NCBI GenBank assembly: GCA_016550415.1
Contig: JABXGU010000299.1
Coordinates: forward strand, 1 to 15,937
Direction: 5' to 3'
Length of the DNA stretch: 15,937 nucleotides
Source: an archaeon
Lineage (GTDB): Archaea > Asgardarchaeota > Hermodarchaeia > Hermodarchaeales > Hermodarchaeaceae
Shown here in pieces: positions 1 to 7,021 of this stretch (position 1 is its first letter; every line of letters begins with the position of its first letter). The notes under the pieces are model-generated. The model worked only from the letters and a program-made list of their open reading frames with translations. It was not told where the DNA came from and made no database searches. The translations under genes and the position numbers were made by a program.

Positions 1-47
1 CAAAGAACACTTAAAATCCTAACCTCTAGCTTATTTCAGCCTATATT

Positions 48-1376
48 TTACCTTAATCGAACGTAATCATAAGCATCTCGTGCTGTATCAAAGGCATAAT
101 GGACCTTTTGGAACCTTTCTCGAAACCGTGCAACCTCTTGTCCAACCTTATTTGAATCTTCCCCATCAAAGACCAAACGTCGCATGAAACTCGCAATCTC
201 TTTCATTTCAGATTTACTCATACCCAGTCTGGTAACTTCACTGGTTCCCAATCTTATTCCACCAGGTCTCACATAATCCCTGCCAAATCGTTTATCCCAA
301 GGAAGCAAGTTGCGATTAATGATAATATTGGATTTTTCCAGTTTTTCCTCAACTGCCCGACCATTTCGTAGTGGGGTGTCTGCCACCTCAATGAGGAGTA
401 CGTGAGATTGCGTGAATCCCTTATGTTCACCCAAGACTTTGAATCCTTCCTCTGTTAATGCCTGACCCAATGCTTGAGCATTCAATACAATTTGCTTACC
501 GTATTCCTTACCAAAGGCTAGCATTTCAGCCATAGCAACTGCTTTGCCAGCCACATGATGGAGGTGGTGATTGGAATGTAGGGCAGGGAAAACACCTCGC
601 TTAATACGCTCACCATATTCGTCAAATGAAACAATGCAACCACCTTGAGGACCTGGTAATGTTTTGTGAGTGCTAAAGGTTATACTGTCTGCCCCTTCGC
701 GTAGCGGATCTTGGAAGTTACCTGTTGCTACTAAACCTGCGACATGAGCTGCATCAAAGTTAACATAGGCACCATAGCTCTTTGCAACTTCAGATATTTC
801 CTTTATAGGATGTGGAAAGGGAAATACTGAAGCTCCGAACATGTAGAAATCAATGTGTTTCCCTTTCTTCTCAAGCCGATGCATCTTCCGGATGGTTGCA
901 TCAACATCGATATTCATTTCAAACTCATCATACTTGAAATATTGAACCTTAAGTCCACGAACTCGTCCAGCTGTTCCCCAAAGACGATTACGCGCAAATG
1001 AAATGTGACCCCCAGTGGGAATGGAAAGACTCATCATTCGGTCTCCTGGTTCAGTGAACGCTGTAAGAACACTCAAATTAGCTAGAACTCCACTTATCGG
1101 ACGAACATCAGCAAATTCAGCAGAAAACAGGGCTTTAGTAAGCTCGATGCACAATAACTCAACTTCATCAATATACTTGCACCCAGCATAAACACGATCG
1201 CCTGGCCACCCCTCCGCGTAGCGATCGCTAAAATCAACTCCCATCGCTTCACGGACAGCTGGTGAATGGACATTTTCAGAGGCAATGAGATTAATTGTAT
1301 CTCGCATCCATTCATGATGCTTTTCCAGCAAAGTGAAAATTTTCTCATACGCAGGGCGTATCTCACTATTCTTCAT
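48..1376 (-). CDS. glyA: Serine hydroxymethyltransferase
   Basis: A cytosolic PLP enzyme that interconverts serine and glycine while loading or releasing a one-carbon unit on the pterin carrier (a methanopterin-type or folate carrier, not decidable here). The 442-residue length is normal for the family. Visible motifs are NLIASEN (about residues 29-35), the RYAEGWPG stretch (52-59), DAAH (208-211), and STHKTLPGPQGG, in which Lys238 is the expected Schiff-base lysine. The C-terminal VRPGGIRLGTSEVTRLGM stretch is also typical. The ATG at 1376 is preceded by GAGGT (rc of 1386-1390), 9 nt upstream, which supports this start. The gene is divergent from Sec61-beta across a 117-nt shared control region. 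Nothing looks truncated. The family call is secure; the choice of carrier is not visible. Confidence 0.97.
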   Translation of the reverse strand: MKNSEIRPAYEKIFTLLEKHHEWMRDTINLIASENVHSPAVREAMGVDFSDRYAEGWPGDRVYAGCKYIDEVELLCIELTKALFSAEFADVRPISGVLANLSVLTAFTEPGDRMMSLSIPTGGHISFARNRLWGTAGRVRGLKVQYFKYDEFEMNIDVDATIRKMHRLEKKGKHIDFYMFGASVFPFPHPIKEISEVAKSYGAYVNFDAAHVAGLVATGNFQDPLREGADSITFSTHKTLPGPQGGCIVSFDEYGERIKRGVFPALHSNHHLHHVAGKAVAMAEMLAFGKEYGKQIVLNAQALGQALTEEGFKVLGEHKGFTQSHVLLIEVADTPLRNGRAVEEKLEKSNIIINRNLLPWDKRFGRDYVRPGGIRLGTSEVTRLGMSKSEMKEIASFMRRLVFDGEDSNKVGQEVARFRERFQKVHYAFDTARDAYDYVRLR

Positions 1377-1393
1377 ATTTTCCGAACCTCTGG

Positions 1394-1408
1394 CAAAATT
1401 GTATTTTG
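1394..1408. promoter_or_regulatory. Perfect 6-bp inverted repeat ahead of glyA
   Basis: CAAAAT at 1394-1399 and ATTTTG at 1403-1408 form a perfect inverted repeat around a 3-nt centre, 18-32 nt upstream of the glyA ATG. It lies in the 117-nt divergent region shared with Sec61-beta. The position would suit a small operator near the glyA transcription start. It is short and A/T-rich, so chance is a real alternative. Confidence 0.2.
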
Positions 1409-1493
1409 TTTTTAGAACGACTTTGATTCATCATCGGTAATGCTTAAAAACGGTTTTGTCAATGAATTTATAGACAAAGTTGGTGAAACCATC

Positions 1494-1685
1494 ATGCCCA
1501 AGTCAAAGAAGAAAAGATCATCAGAAGGACCAATGCCTGCAGCTGGCGCAGGACTCATTCGCTTCTTCGCCGACCAAAGTGAAGGCATTAAAATTGGTCC
1601 AGTTTCTGTTCTTCTGCTTTCAATCTTTATCATAGTCATAGTTATCCTTGCTTGGTTCCGAGTATTCACATTCCTTGGGTTTTGA
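1494..1685 (+). CDS. secG: Preprotein translocase subunit Sec61-beta (SecG-type)
   Basis: The small non-essential subunit of the archaeal Sec translocon (SecY, SecE, Sec61-beta), placed in the cytoplasmic membrane. The 63-residue protein has a basic N-terminus (PKSKKKR), a Gly/Ala/Pro-rich stretch (PMPAAGAGLIRFF) and one C-terminal membrane helix (about residues 36-58, starting IGPVSVLLLS). This is the standard archaeal pattern, and family members usually have 50-65 residues. The frame is open to an ATG at 1440. The 18 extra residues look unlike the family, while the ATG at 1494 starts exactly at the conserved basic segment and has GGTG about 8 nt upstream, so I chose it. The upstream CTTAAAAAC near 1443-1451 could be its TATA box. 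Confidence 0.93.
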   Translation: MPKSKKKRSSEGPMPAAGAGLIRFFADQSEGIKIGPVSVLLLSIFIIVIVILAWFRVFTFLGF

Positions 1686-1707
1686 ATCATCTAACAGAAT
1701 ATACTTA

Positions 1708-1763
1708 TTAACCCAGTTAGTAGCTATCTTCCCCAATCACTAACTCTGGCTGGTTAATTGGGG
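1708..1763 (+). repeat. Overlapping hairpins in the MBL gene leader
   Basis: CCCCAAT (1731-1737) pairs perfectly with ATTGGGG (1757-1763) around a 19-nt loop and ends 7 nt before the ATG at 1771. A second, imperfect pairing is possible between TTAACCCAGTTAGT (1708-1721) and the stretch 1739-1757 (ACTAACTC then CTGGTTAA). It uses the loop of the first hairpin, so the two cannot fully coexist. The 3' arm holds the only G-rich stretch that could act as ribosome binding site. This may be a leader structure, an operator or a Sec61-beta terminator. No experimental basis is visible. Confidence 0.35.
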
Positions 1764-1770
1764 CAGAAGA

Positions 1771-2814
1771 ATGCCAGAATCACTCTCCAACTTTGAACTC
1801 CTCGGTCATAAAGATATCATAATCGCTGCAGGCCAGAGAAGATTTCTTTTCGACCCAATAAAAATACCACAGCACCTATCGAAAGACAAGAGTATTATTT
1901 GCGTCTCCCACGCTCATTCCGATCACACAGCTAGTCTTTGTAGTAGTATTGCCAAGTATGTAACTCCAGTAACACTCGATATTTACAAAGCCCTCGGCGG
2001 GCAAACAATTCGAGCAAATACAATCAATCTGGGTGACACTATTCAACTTACTGATGACTTAACTCTTACAGCGTTTTCTGCTGGTCACATGCTTGGAGCT
2101 GCACAATTTGCTATAGAACGAAACGGCACACGACTTGTTTATACAGGAGATTTCAATCTCAATCCGATGCTAACTGCGTCAGAAGCAGAGTCTCAGCTCT
2201 GTGACATCTTATTAATCGAAGCTACCTATGGTAGGCCTGAAGCAAAGTTTCCACCACGTGAGCAAGTCTATTCGGAAATTGTAGAATGGATTAGCCATGA
2301 ACTGAAAAAGAGTAAAATTCCAACTTTCCAGGTATATGCAACTGGGAAGGCTCAAGAAATCATATGTCTGATTAACAAATATCTTACTGTTCCCGTAATT
2401 GTTGATCCAAACATCGCAAAAGTAAGTGAAGTTTATCGTAGCCATAATGTGCCCCTCGAATATTATCCTATAAACTCGAAGACTGGGAAAGAGATTATTC
2501 GTGATGGTGGCTTTGTGTACCTTTCTTCACATCGGGTAAATAGGCAGCAAATCCCCTTTCATCATCGAATTATCCGAGCAGTAGCAACGGGCTGGGCGAA
2601 GATTTTTCCCATGAAAAATGTTGACAAAGCATTTGTCCTATCTGCGCATGCAGACTTCCATCAATTAATAAAATATGTTCAGGAAGCAAAGCCAAAGGCC
2701 GTATATCTGACCCATGGTGATACAATCACCTTCGGTGCAATTCTAGACAAGCTCCACATAAAACAGGTCAAACCCTATCTTAGAAAGCAGCTACATCTTT
2801 CTGATTTTCTTTAG
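1771..2814 (+). CDS. Short metallo-beta-lactamase-fold nuclease (YSH1/ligase-associated exonuclease type)
   Basis: A metal-dependent nuclease of the metallo-beta-lactamase superfamily, expected to act on RNA or DNA in the cytoplasm. The 347-residue protein shows HAHSDH (metal motif II), GHMLGA (motif III), YTGDFN (motif IV), then LLIEATYG, YATGKAQEI, and the late SAHADF and LTHGD histidine motifs found in beta-CASP-like enzymes. It lacks the KH domains of archaeal CPSF1 and is shorter than aCPSF2 or aRNase J (over 400 residues). The middle pattern (ATGKAQ, then ATGW followed by FVLSAHADF) is closest, from memory, to bacterial DNA-ligase-associated exonucleases, so substrate choice is open. 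No ligase gene is nearby. The start ATG at 1771 has only a weak G-rich site upstream. The stop is 9 nt from the convergent HD gene. Confidence 0.85.
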   Translation: MPESLSNFELLGHKDIIIAAGQRRFLFDPIKIPQHLSKDKSIICVSHAHSDHTASLCSSIAKYVTPVTLDIYKALGGQTIRANTINLGDTIQLTDDLTLTAFSAGHMLGAAQFAIERNGTRLVYTGDFNLNPMLTASEAESQLCDILLIEATYGRPEAKFPPREQVYSEIVEWISHELKKSKIPTFQVYATGKAQEIICLINKYLTVPVIVDPNIAKVSEVYRSHNVPLEYYPINSKTGKEIIRDGGFVYLSSHRVNRQQIPFHHRIIRAVATGWAKIFPMKNVDKAFVLSAHADFHQLIKYVQEAKPKAVYLTHGDTITFGAILDKLHIKQVKPYLRKQLHLSDFL

Positions 2815-2823
2815 TTGGTGGTT

Positions 2824-4086
2824 CTACATGGAAATGCCTGAAACATAAGGAATTCCACCAAGAACCTCATGTGCAGCTTTCCCAACACGCCTCTGAAGCG
2901 AAGCTCGAGTAAATACACGGACAATGTCGAGGTATCCCTTAAGCGCAGAAACCACTTTAGACATTTCACCAATTTTCACAGCAACTCTCTTTTTCTCATG
3001 ATAAATGAACCCAGGTATCTCCATTGGATCTAGTTGAGCTGCATGTCTATAGGGGACAGAGGGCAGAAGTGGTGAATCTATTCGTACATCCTCCAACGCA
3101 ACCTTAGCTTTGGTTGCAATCTCCTTCTCAATCTCTTTACGAACAGAATCCTTCGTAAATAGATCAACAGTGGGGTGCTCCTGTACAATCGATTCTATTG
3201 TATAGGCGCATTTTAGAAGCTCCCGTCTTTCAAGCTGCTGAATGATTGGTCTTGAAGCCTTGCACTGCTTTAGAAGTGCCCAAGTGATATAATCATCTTT
3301 GTCAATGTATTCATCTGGTGTCTTGAATGAAGAGAGACCCAATTCTTCATCAGCTAGCTCAAGGGCATCAGCAAGCATCATCTGCACTGCACGACAAACA
3401 CGATGGTAATAGATACTCCTAAAACTCAGAACTCGGGCAATCAGAAATGCCTCCAATGTGGAAAGTGCTGTCGTATTAATTGCCAAATTCCCTTGAAACG
3501 GTTCAATGGTATAAATCAGACGAAAAACATCAACCCCACCATACTCAGCACCAGTATGAAAGGAATCCCGGACAATATAGTCCATTTTATCAACATCAAT
3601 GGAGCTACGAATTATCTGATTCAAATAGGGCTTATCCTTCTTCTGGAGTTTACCAACAGCTAGAAGACCCATCTCCTTTGGATCAATATTGGCTTGTCTC
3701 AATTTATCAGCTAACTCTGTTTCTTCAACTAGCCAAGTAGTAACATCTTCATGGGTCCTATTCTGCTTTGAAAGCAGCTGCTCAAAGATATGGCTGAATG
3801 GTCCATGACCAATATCATGGAGGAGCGCAGCAATACGATAAACTTGAACCTCTTCCTCATTAGCTGCTATCTTCTCACCCAACATTCCAGCTAAGTGCAT
3901 AGCACCAAGACTATGCTCAAAACGAGTATGGTTCGCACCAGGATAAACAAACTCTGCACCCGCAAGCTGCTTTAACCGGCGAAGTCTTTGGACCACTCTC
4001 GTATCAATTATATCCTTTTCTAACTGGGTGATTGCAACATATCCGTAAATCGGGTCCTTAATGAAACCCCAAGGCTCAGAGACCAA
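2824..4086 (-). CDS. HD-domain phosphohydrolase (dGTPase/SAMHD1-like)
   Basis: A metal-dependent HD hydrolase resembling archaeal and bacterial dNTP triphosphohydrolases and human SAMHD1. It probably acts on deoxynucleoside triphosphates, but substrate is inferred only from the family. The 420-residue protein has HTRFEHSLG (His53/His58), the signature LLHDIGHGPFSH (His90-Asp91, His94), and SIDVDKMDYIVRDS with Asp166 as the expected last metal ligand, so the HD site looks complete. The N-terminus (DPIYGYV, then VQRLRRLKQL) is typical. The start is a TTG, chosen because GGAGGT lies 7 nt upstream (4094-4099) and the protein begins at the usual family position. The gene has its own upstream region of 83 nt with a palindrome and TATA-like box. 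It converges with the MBL gene. Confidence 0.9.
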   Translation of the reverse strand: MVSEPWGFIKDPIYGYVAITQLEKDIIDTRVVQRLRRLKQLAGAEFVYPGANHTRFEHSLGAMHLAGMLGEKIAANEEEVQVYRIAALLHDIGHGPFSHIFEQLLSKQNRTHEDVTTWLVEETELADKLRQANIDPKEMGLLAVGKLQKKDKPYLNQIIRSSIDVDKMDYIVRDSFHTGAEYGGVDVFRLIYTIEPFQGNLAINTTALSTLEAFLIARVLSFRSIYYHRVCRAVQMMLADALELADEELGLSSFKTPDEYIDKDDYITWALLKQCKASRPIIQQLERRELLKCAYTIESIVQEHPTVDLFTKDSVRKEIEKEIATKAKVALEDVRIDSPLLPSVPYRHAAQLDPMEIPGFIYHEKKRVAVKIGEMSKVVSALKGYLDIVRVFTRASLQRRVGKAAHEVLGGIPYVSGISM

Positions 4087-4099
4087 TCAAGTAACCTCC
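4084..4099 (-). promoter_or_regulatory. Shine-Dalgarno site fixing a TTG start
   Basis: On the minus strand GGAGGT (4099-4094) is followed 7 nt later by TTG (4086-4084). A second TTG lies closer to the site but is out of frame and hits TGA almost at once. No in-frame ATG occurs near the family's expected N-terminus, so this site decides the start of the HD protein. Confidence 0.75.
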
Positions 4100-4132
4100 G
4101 ATAAGATTCTATTCCTATTGCACCAGTAACAT

Positions 4133-4160
4133 CAAATTTTAATGTTTTCAATAAACATTA
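4133..4160 (-). promoter_or_regulatory. Palindrome next to a TATA-like box ahead of the HD gene
   Basis: TAATGTTT (4140-4147) and AAACATTA (4153-4160) form a perfect 8-bp inverted repeat with a 5-nt centre. It abuts a TATA-like TTAAAATT on the minus strand (about 4142-4135). A start of transcription near 4112 would give a leader of about 25 nt holding the GGAGGT site, so the palindrome would sit just upstream of the TATA box, a usual position for archaeal regulators. It also lies 9 nt after the stop of the PAC3-like gene, so a weak terminator role is possible, though no U-run follows on the minus strand. Confidence 0.4.
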
Positions 4161-4169
4161 GCTTAACTA

Positions 4170-4532
4170 TTAATCAGCTGTTTCATCTTTCAATTTCAGA
4201 ATAACTTGACGAATCGCAGCCAACACCGAAGACACAAAAGCCTCACTCTCCCTCGAAAGAAACAGGTTCACAACAGCAATACCCCCCAACCTATCCGCAA
4301 CAATCTCAGAAATCGCCCGAACCGCCGCCTGAAACCGCGTCCCAACCAAACAAGAAGTAGCCGTCCGAGACAAATCTCCAAAAGGCGTAGGAACACCAAC
4401 ACCAATCGTTCCAATACGATGATCCCCATCACTTACAAAAACAAGCACACCATTAGCCAACCTACAAACAGCCACAGAAACACGGATTTCACCAACAGAC
4501 ATTACTTCTTCAACAAACTCAAGCTTCACCAT
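4170..4532 (-). CDS. Proteasome assembly chaperone 3 (PAC3/PSMG3)-like small protein
   Basis: A 120-residue soluble protein with no recognised catalytic motif. Its pattern matches my memory of human PSMG3 along the length: a first strand pair (SVAVCRLANGVLVFVSDG aligned to the VVCTAFSSHILVVVTQFG region), a GT turn (RIGTIGVGVP), a central LVGTR resembling VLLGQD, a helix (AAVRAISEIVAD), a buried strand (GIAVVNLFLS) and a last helix (VLAAIRQVILKL). If correct, it would help build the 20S proteasome alpha ring. This is inferred from pattern, not a search. Starts are possible at GTG 4541, GTG 4538 and ATG 4532. I prefer the ATG, with GGTGG a few nt upstream. It follows porB by 77 nt and may be read from it or from a TATA-like box at 4551-4560. 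Its codons are strongly G/T-rich. Confidence 0.5.
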   Translation of the reverse strand: MVKLEFVEEVMSVGEIRVSVAVCRLANGVLVFVSDGDHRIGTIGVGVPTPFGDLSRTATSCLVGTRFQAAVRAISEIVADRLGGIAVVNLFLSRESEAFVSSVLAAIRQVILKLKDETAD

Positions 4533-4550
4533 ATCCACCACGAACTATGA

Positions 4551-4583
4551 AATAATATAGAGAAAGGCTAAACCAGACTAGCC
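4551..4583 (-). promoter_or_regulatory. TATA-like box and small hairpin between porB and the PAC3-like gene
   Basis: The 68-77 nt between these genes hold CTATATTATT on the minus strand (4560-4551), about 20-28 nt from the candidate start codons, which would give a near-leaderless mRNA. They also hold a 5-bp inverted repeat GGCTA/TAGCC (4566-4570 and 4579-4583). Either a separate promoter or simple read-through from por is compatible. Confidence 0.25.
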
Positions 4584-4609
4584 CATCCTATAATATCAGG
4601 ATTTCGAGA

Positions 4610-5515
4610 CTAACAGGAAATCCTCTTCTTCATAATATCCCATTCCCTTTCAATACCCCGCTCATACTCCTTCATCCGCTCAGAATTCTTAACCAACGTG
4701 TGGAAACGACCCTGTGGTTCCAAATACTCCATCAAAGGCTTACGCTCAACTTTCCCCTCAGCAATCAACTTACTACGACCCAAAAACTGACTCTCATCAC
4801 CCTCCTTCTCCCACATGATCCAAACACCAGTCTCAACAGCCAACTTACCCATCTTCACAGAATCCCAAGTCGGATACCGCCACCCAGTAGGACAAGGCGT
4901 ATGAATCTCAACAAAACGAGTACCAACAATATCCTTCGCCTTCCTAAACGTATCAAAAACCAAACGAGGATATGCCGCAGAAATACACGCTACATAAGGA
5001 ATCCCATGCTCAGCCATAATCCGAGCAAACGGCTTCCGATGCTGCAACTTACCAGTCGGCGTCGTAGTAGAATAAGAACCATAAGGAGTAGCACCAGAAC
5101 GTTGCATTCCAGTATTGCCATATGCTTCATTATTATAACAAGTGTATATATAATTAGTTTCTCTTTCAGCTGAACCACTGAGGGCTTGGATGCCTATGTC
5201 GTATGTGCCGCCGTCGCCTGCCCAGGCTAGGAGTGTGATTTCTTTGTCTTTTTTGAGGTATTTGAGTCCGGCTGCTATGCCTGATGCGGCTGCTCCTGTG
5301 GTCATGAAGGCTGTGTTAAGGACGGGTAGGTGTATTGCGTTTTTGGGGTAGAGTCCTTGTATGACGGACATGCAGCAGGCTGGGACTGTGAGTATTGTGT
5401 TTTCGCCTAGTGCTTTGAGGGCGTGTCGGATGGCTATTGTTGCGCCGCATCCTGCGCAGGCTGCGTGGCCTAGTTCTATGTATTCTTTTCTTGGCATGTC
5501 TTTTATTGCTACCAT
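4610..5515 (-). CDS. porB: Pyruvate:ferredoxin oxidoreductase, beta subunit
   Basis: The TPP- and [4Fe-4S]-binding subunit of the enzyme that converts pyruvate and CoA to acetyl-CoA and CO2 while reducing ferredoxin. The 301-residue length is typical. Visible features are HAACAGCG (Cys20, Cys23), a further Cys in PACCMS, the TPP/Mg motif GDGGTYDIG (about 100-108) followed by NNEAYGNTGMQRSGATP, and HTPCPTGWRYP with the late cluster cysteine. The ATG at 5515 is supported by an AGGTGA site overlapping the porA stop. It is the last por gene, 6 nt after porA. Codon use changes abruptly inside the gene: residues 1 to about 118 use mostly A/C-ending codons, the rest mostly G/T-ending ones, although the protein stays normal throughout. 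Confidence 0.95.
   Translation of the reverse strand: MVAIKDMPRKEYIELGHAACAGCGATIAIRHALKALGENTILTVPACCMSVIQGLYPKNAIHLPVLNTAFMTTGAAASGIAAGLKYLKKDKEITLLAWAGDGGTYDIGIQALSGSAERETNYIYTCYNNEAYGNTGMQRSGATPYGSYSTTTPTGKLQHRKPFARIMAEHGIPYVACISAAYPRLVFDTFRKAKDIVGTRFVEIHTPCPTGWRYPTWDSVKMGKLAVETGVWIMWEKEGDESQFLGRSKLIAEGKVERKPLMEYLEPQGRFHTLVKNSERMKEYERGIEREWDIMKKRISC
5129..5174. other. Switch point of strand composition inside porB
   Basis: The plus strand is A/C-rich from about 4200 to 5145 and G/T-rich from about 5170 to 6900. In hand counts, 4261-4320 holds 23 C and 7 G, while 5281-5340 holds 10 C and 23 G. The change falls in a short A/T-rich stretch (5129-5160) that still encodes conserved PorB residues, next to a perfect 10-bp palindrome TTCAGCTGAA (5165-5174). 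A C-to-G skew change in this direction is what a replication origin gives, but other causes are open. Confidence 0.6.
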
Positions 5516-5521
5516 TTTTTT

Positions 5522-6700
5522 TCACCTTTTTAGACCGTAGAATGTGTCTGGTGGGATTATGCCTTTGTCTACGGCTTTGATGCTTGTTTGTATCATTTTT
5601 ATCATGTCGGTGTAGCGGACGTCGCGTCCTCCCAATCCAGCAATGTAGCCTAGGACTGGTAGTTTTTGCCCGCCTCTGTAGAGGGCGGAGCGGATTTCTG
5701 TGGCGGCTGCTCCCAAGTGTCCATAGGATAGGCTGCGGTCAATGACGACGAAGGCTTTGGTTTTGGCTGCTAGGGCTTGGATTTGCTCTGCTGGGAAGGG
5801 TCGGAAAACTCGGAGTCGGGCTGAGCCTGCTTTTACTCCTTCTTTTCGAAGTTCATCTATGGCGAGTCGGGCTTCTTCGCCCATTGTTCCCATTGCGATG
5901 AGTATTATTTCAGCATCGTTGCATTTGTATGTGTCAATGAATCCTCCGTAGCTTCTGCCGAATTGTTTTTCGAAGTCGCGCTCAACCTTTGGAATGAGTT
6001 TTCGTGCTGCTTCAAATCCCTCATGGATGGCATAGCTCAGTTCATAGTAGTATTCGGGTCCGGCAATGTTGCCTGTTGCCATAGGATCCTTTATGTCCAG
6101 TTTCCAGTGGCCTGCTTTGTAGGCGGGGAGAAAATCAGTGATTTCTTTGTGGTCATATGCTTCGATGGACATGAATGTGTGGCTCAGTATGAATGCGTCC
6201 ATAGCTACCATACTGGGAAGTAAGACGCTTGGATCTTCGCTGAGACGATATAGCATTAATACGGTATCATAGACCTCTTGGTTGCTAGCAGCGTAGAACT
6301 GGATCCATCCTGTGTCTCGTTGGGCCATTGAATCTGTATGGTCTGTCCAAATATTCCAGGGTGGTCCCATGGCTCGGTTGACGACGGGCATGACGATGGG
6401 TAGTCGGGCGCGGCTTGCCCAGTGGAGCATTTCGTGCATGAGGGCAAGTCCGTGGGAGGAGGTTGCGGTGAAGGTGCGAAGGCCCAAGGCTGAAGCGCCA
6501 ATGCATGCAGCCATTGCGCTGTGTTCAGATTCGACACGGACATATTCGGATTTTAATTGTCCACTTTCTACGAAATCAGCTATCTTCTCCACAATTGTGG
6601 TTTGGGGAGTAATTGGATAAGCGGCAATGACAGCAGGTTCTGCTGTTCGTGCTGCCCAAGCTGCGGCGTGATTACCTGTTACTGAGATTGTTTTTGGCAT
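5522..6700 (-). CDS. porA: Pyruvate:ferredoxin oxidoreductase, alpha subunit
   Basis: The catalytic alpha chain that pairs with PorB around thiamine diphosphate. The 392-residue protein has the N-terminal GNHAAAWAAR and AYPITPQTTIVE stretch (about residues 8-37), the conserved VESEHSAMAACIGAS segment (near 57-71), TSSHGLALMHE, and a C-terminal transketolase-like domain (ILIAMGTMGEEAR, VFRPFP, VIDRSLSYGHLG). Length and motifs favour pyruvate over branched-chain or 2-oxoglutarate relatives, though substrate cannot be proved. The ATG at 6700 has GGAAGGG about 6 nt upstream. It lies 18 nt after porD and 6 nt before porB in one operon. Its coding strand is rich in A/C at third positions, the reverse of the PAC3-like gene downstream. 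Confidence 0.95.
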   Translation of the reverse strand: MPKTISVTGNHAAAWAARTAEPAVIAAYPITPQTTIVEKIADFVESGQLKSEYVRVESEHSAMAACIGASALGLRTFTATSSHGLALMHEMLHWASRARLPIVMPVVNRAMGPPWNIWTDHTDSMAQRDTGWIQFYAASNQEVYDTVLMLYRLSEDPSVLLPSMVAMDAFILSHTFMSIEAYDHKEITDFLPAYKAGHWKLDIKDPMATGNIAGPEYYYELSYAIHEGFEAARKLIPKVERDFEKQFGRSYGGFIDTYKCNDAEIILIAMGTMGEEARLAIDELRKEGVKAGSARLRVFRPFPAEQIQALAAKTKAFVVIDRSLSYGHLGAAATEIRSALYRGGQKLPVLGYIAGLGGRDVRYTDMIKMIQTSIKAVDKGIIPPDTFYGLKR

Positions 6701-6718
6701 GTCAATCCCTTCCGATGG

Positions 6719-7021
6719 TTACTTTTCCTGTGCCTCTGCTTCTGTTTCGCGCATACGTGTAATTGCTTTAGTTGGGCAATTTTCTTCACAGATCATACAG
6801 CCCTTGCAATAATCCAAGTTAAAGATGGGTTTGTTATTCTCGTCCATTGTAATGGCGGCGTCAGGGCAGTAAAGCCAGCAGGTTTGGCATCCAGTACATT
6901 TTTCTTTGTCAACGATTGGACGGAATATTCGCCAGTCCCCTGTTCGACCCATTGCTCCTGGTTCTGGATATGTAATGCAAGTGATGCGTTTGCCTGGGGA
7001 ATCTCGTTTTAGTGGTGTCAT
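6719..7021 (-). CDS. porD: Pyruvate:ferredoxin oxidoreductase, delta (ferredoxin-like) subunit
   Basis: A 100-residue 2x[4Fe-4S] ferredoxin-type subunit that passes electrons from the TPP site and the PorB cluster to free ferredoxin. Two full cysteine motifs are visible, CTGCQTCWLYCP and CKGCMICEENCP, after an N-terminal segment (TGDWRIFRPIVD) usual for PorD/VorD. The ATG overlaps the last base of the porC stop (TAATG), so translation of the two is probably coupled. It lies 18 nt before porA. Confidence 0.95.
   Translation of the reverse strand: MTPLKRDSPGKRITCITYPEPGAMGRTGDWRIFRPIVDKEKCTGCQTCWLYCPDAAITMDENNKPIFNLDYCKGCMICEENCPTKAITRMRETEAEAQEK

Noticed and set aside
1440..1493. 18-residue N-terminal extension of Sec61-beta
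   Set aside because: The family starts with a short basic segment, which begins at the ATG at 1494.
2824..4541. Antiphage system built from the HD hydrolase, MBL nuclease and small protein
   Set aside because: The HD and MBL genes converge rather than form an operon, the HD gene has its own promoter signals, and each looks like a conserved housekeeping family.
4206..5173. Long open frames on the plus strand (114 and 157 residues) opposite the PAC3-like gene and porB
   Set aside because: They are Arg/Thr/Asn-rich low-complexity translations produced by the A/C-rich plus strand, have no family resemblance and lie against clearly conserved minus-strand genes.
5100..5200. Possible frameshift or gene fusion in porB at the composition switch
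   Set aside because: The reading frame is continuous and the conserved residues on both sides (GDGGTYDIG, NNEAYGNTG) are in normal order and spacing.
5742..6620. Plus-strand and alternate-frame open stretches inside porA
   Set aside because: No recognisable domain; they are explained by codon bias of the well-supported porA frame.
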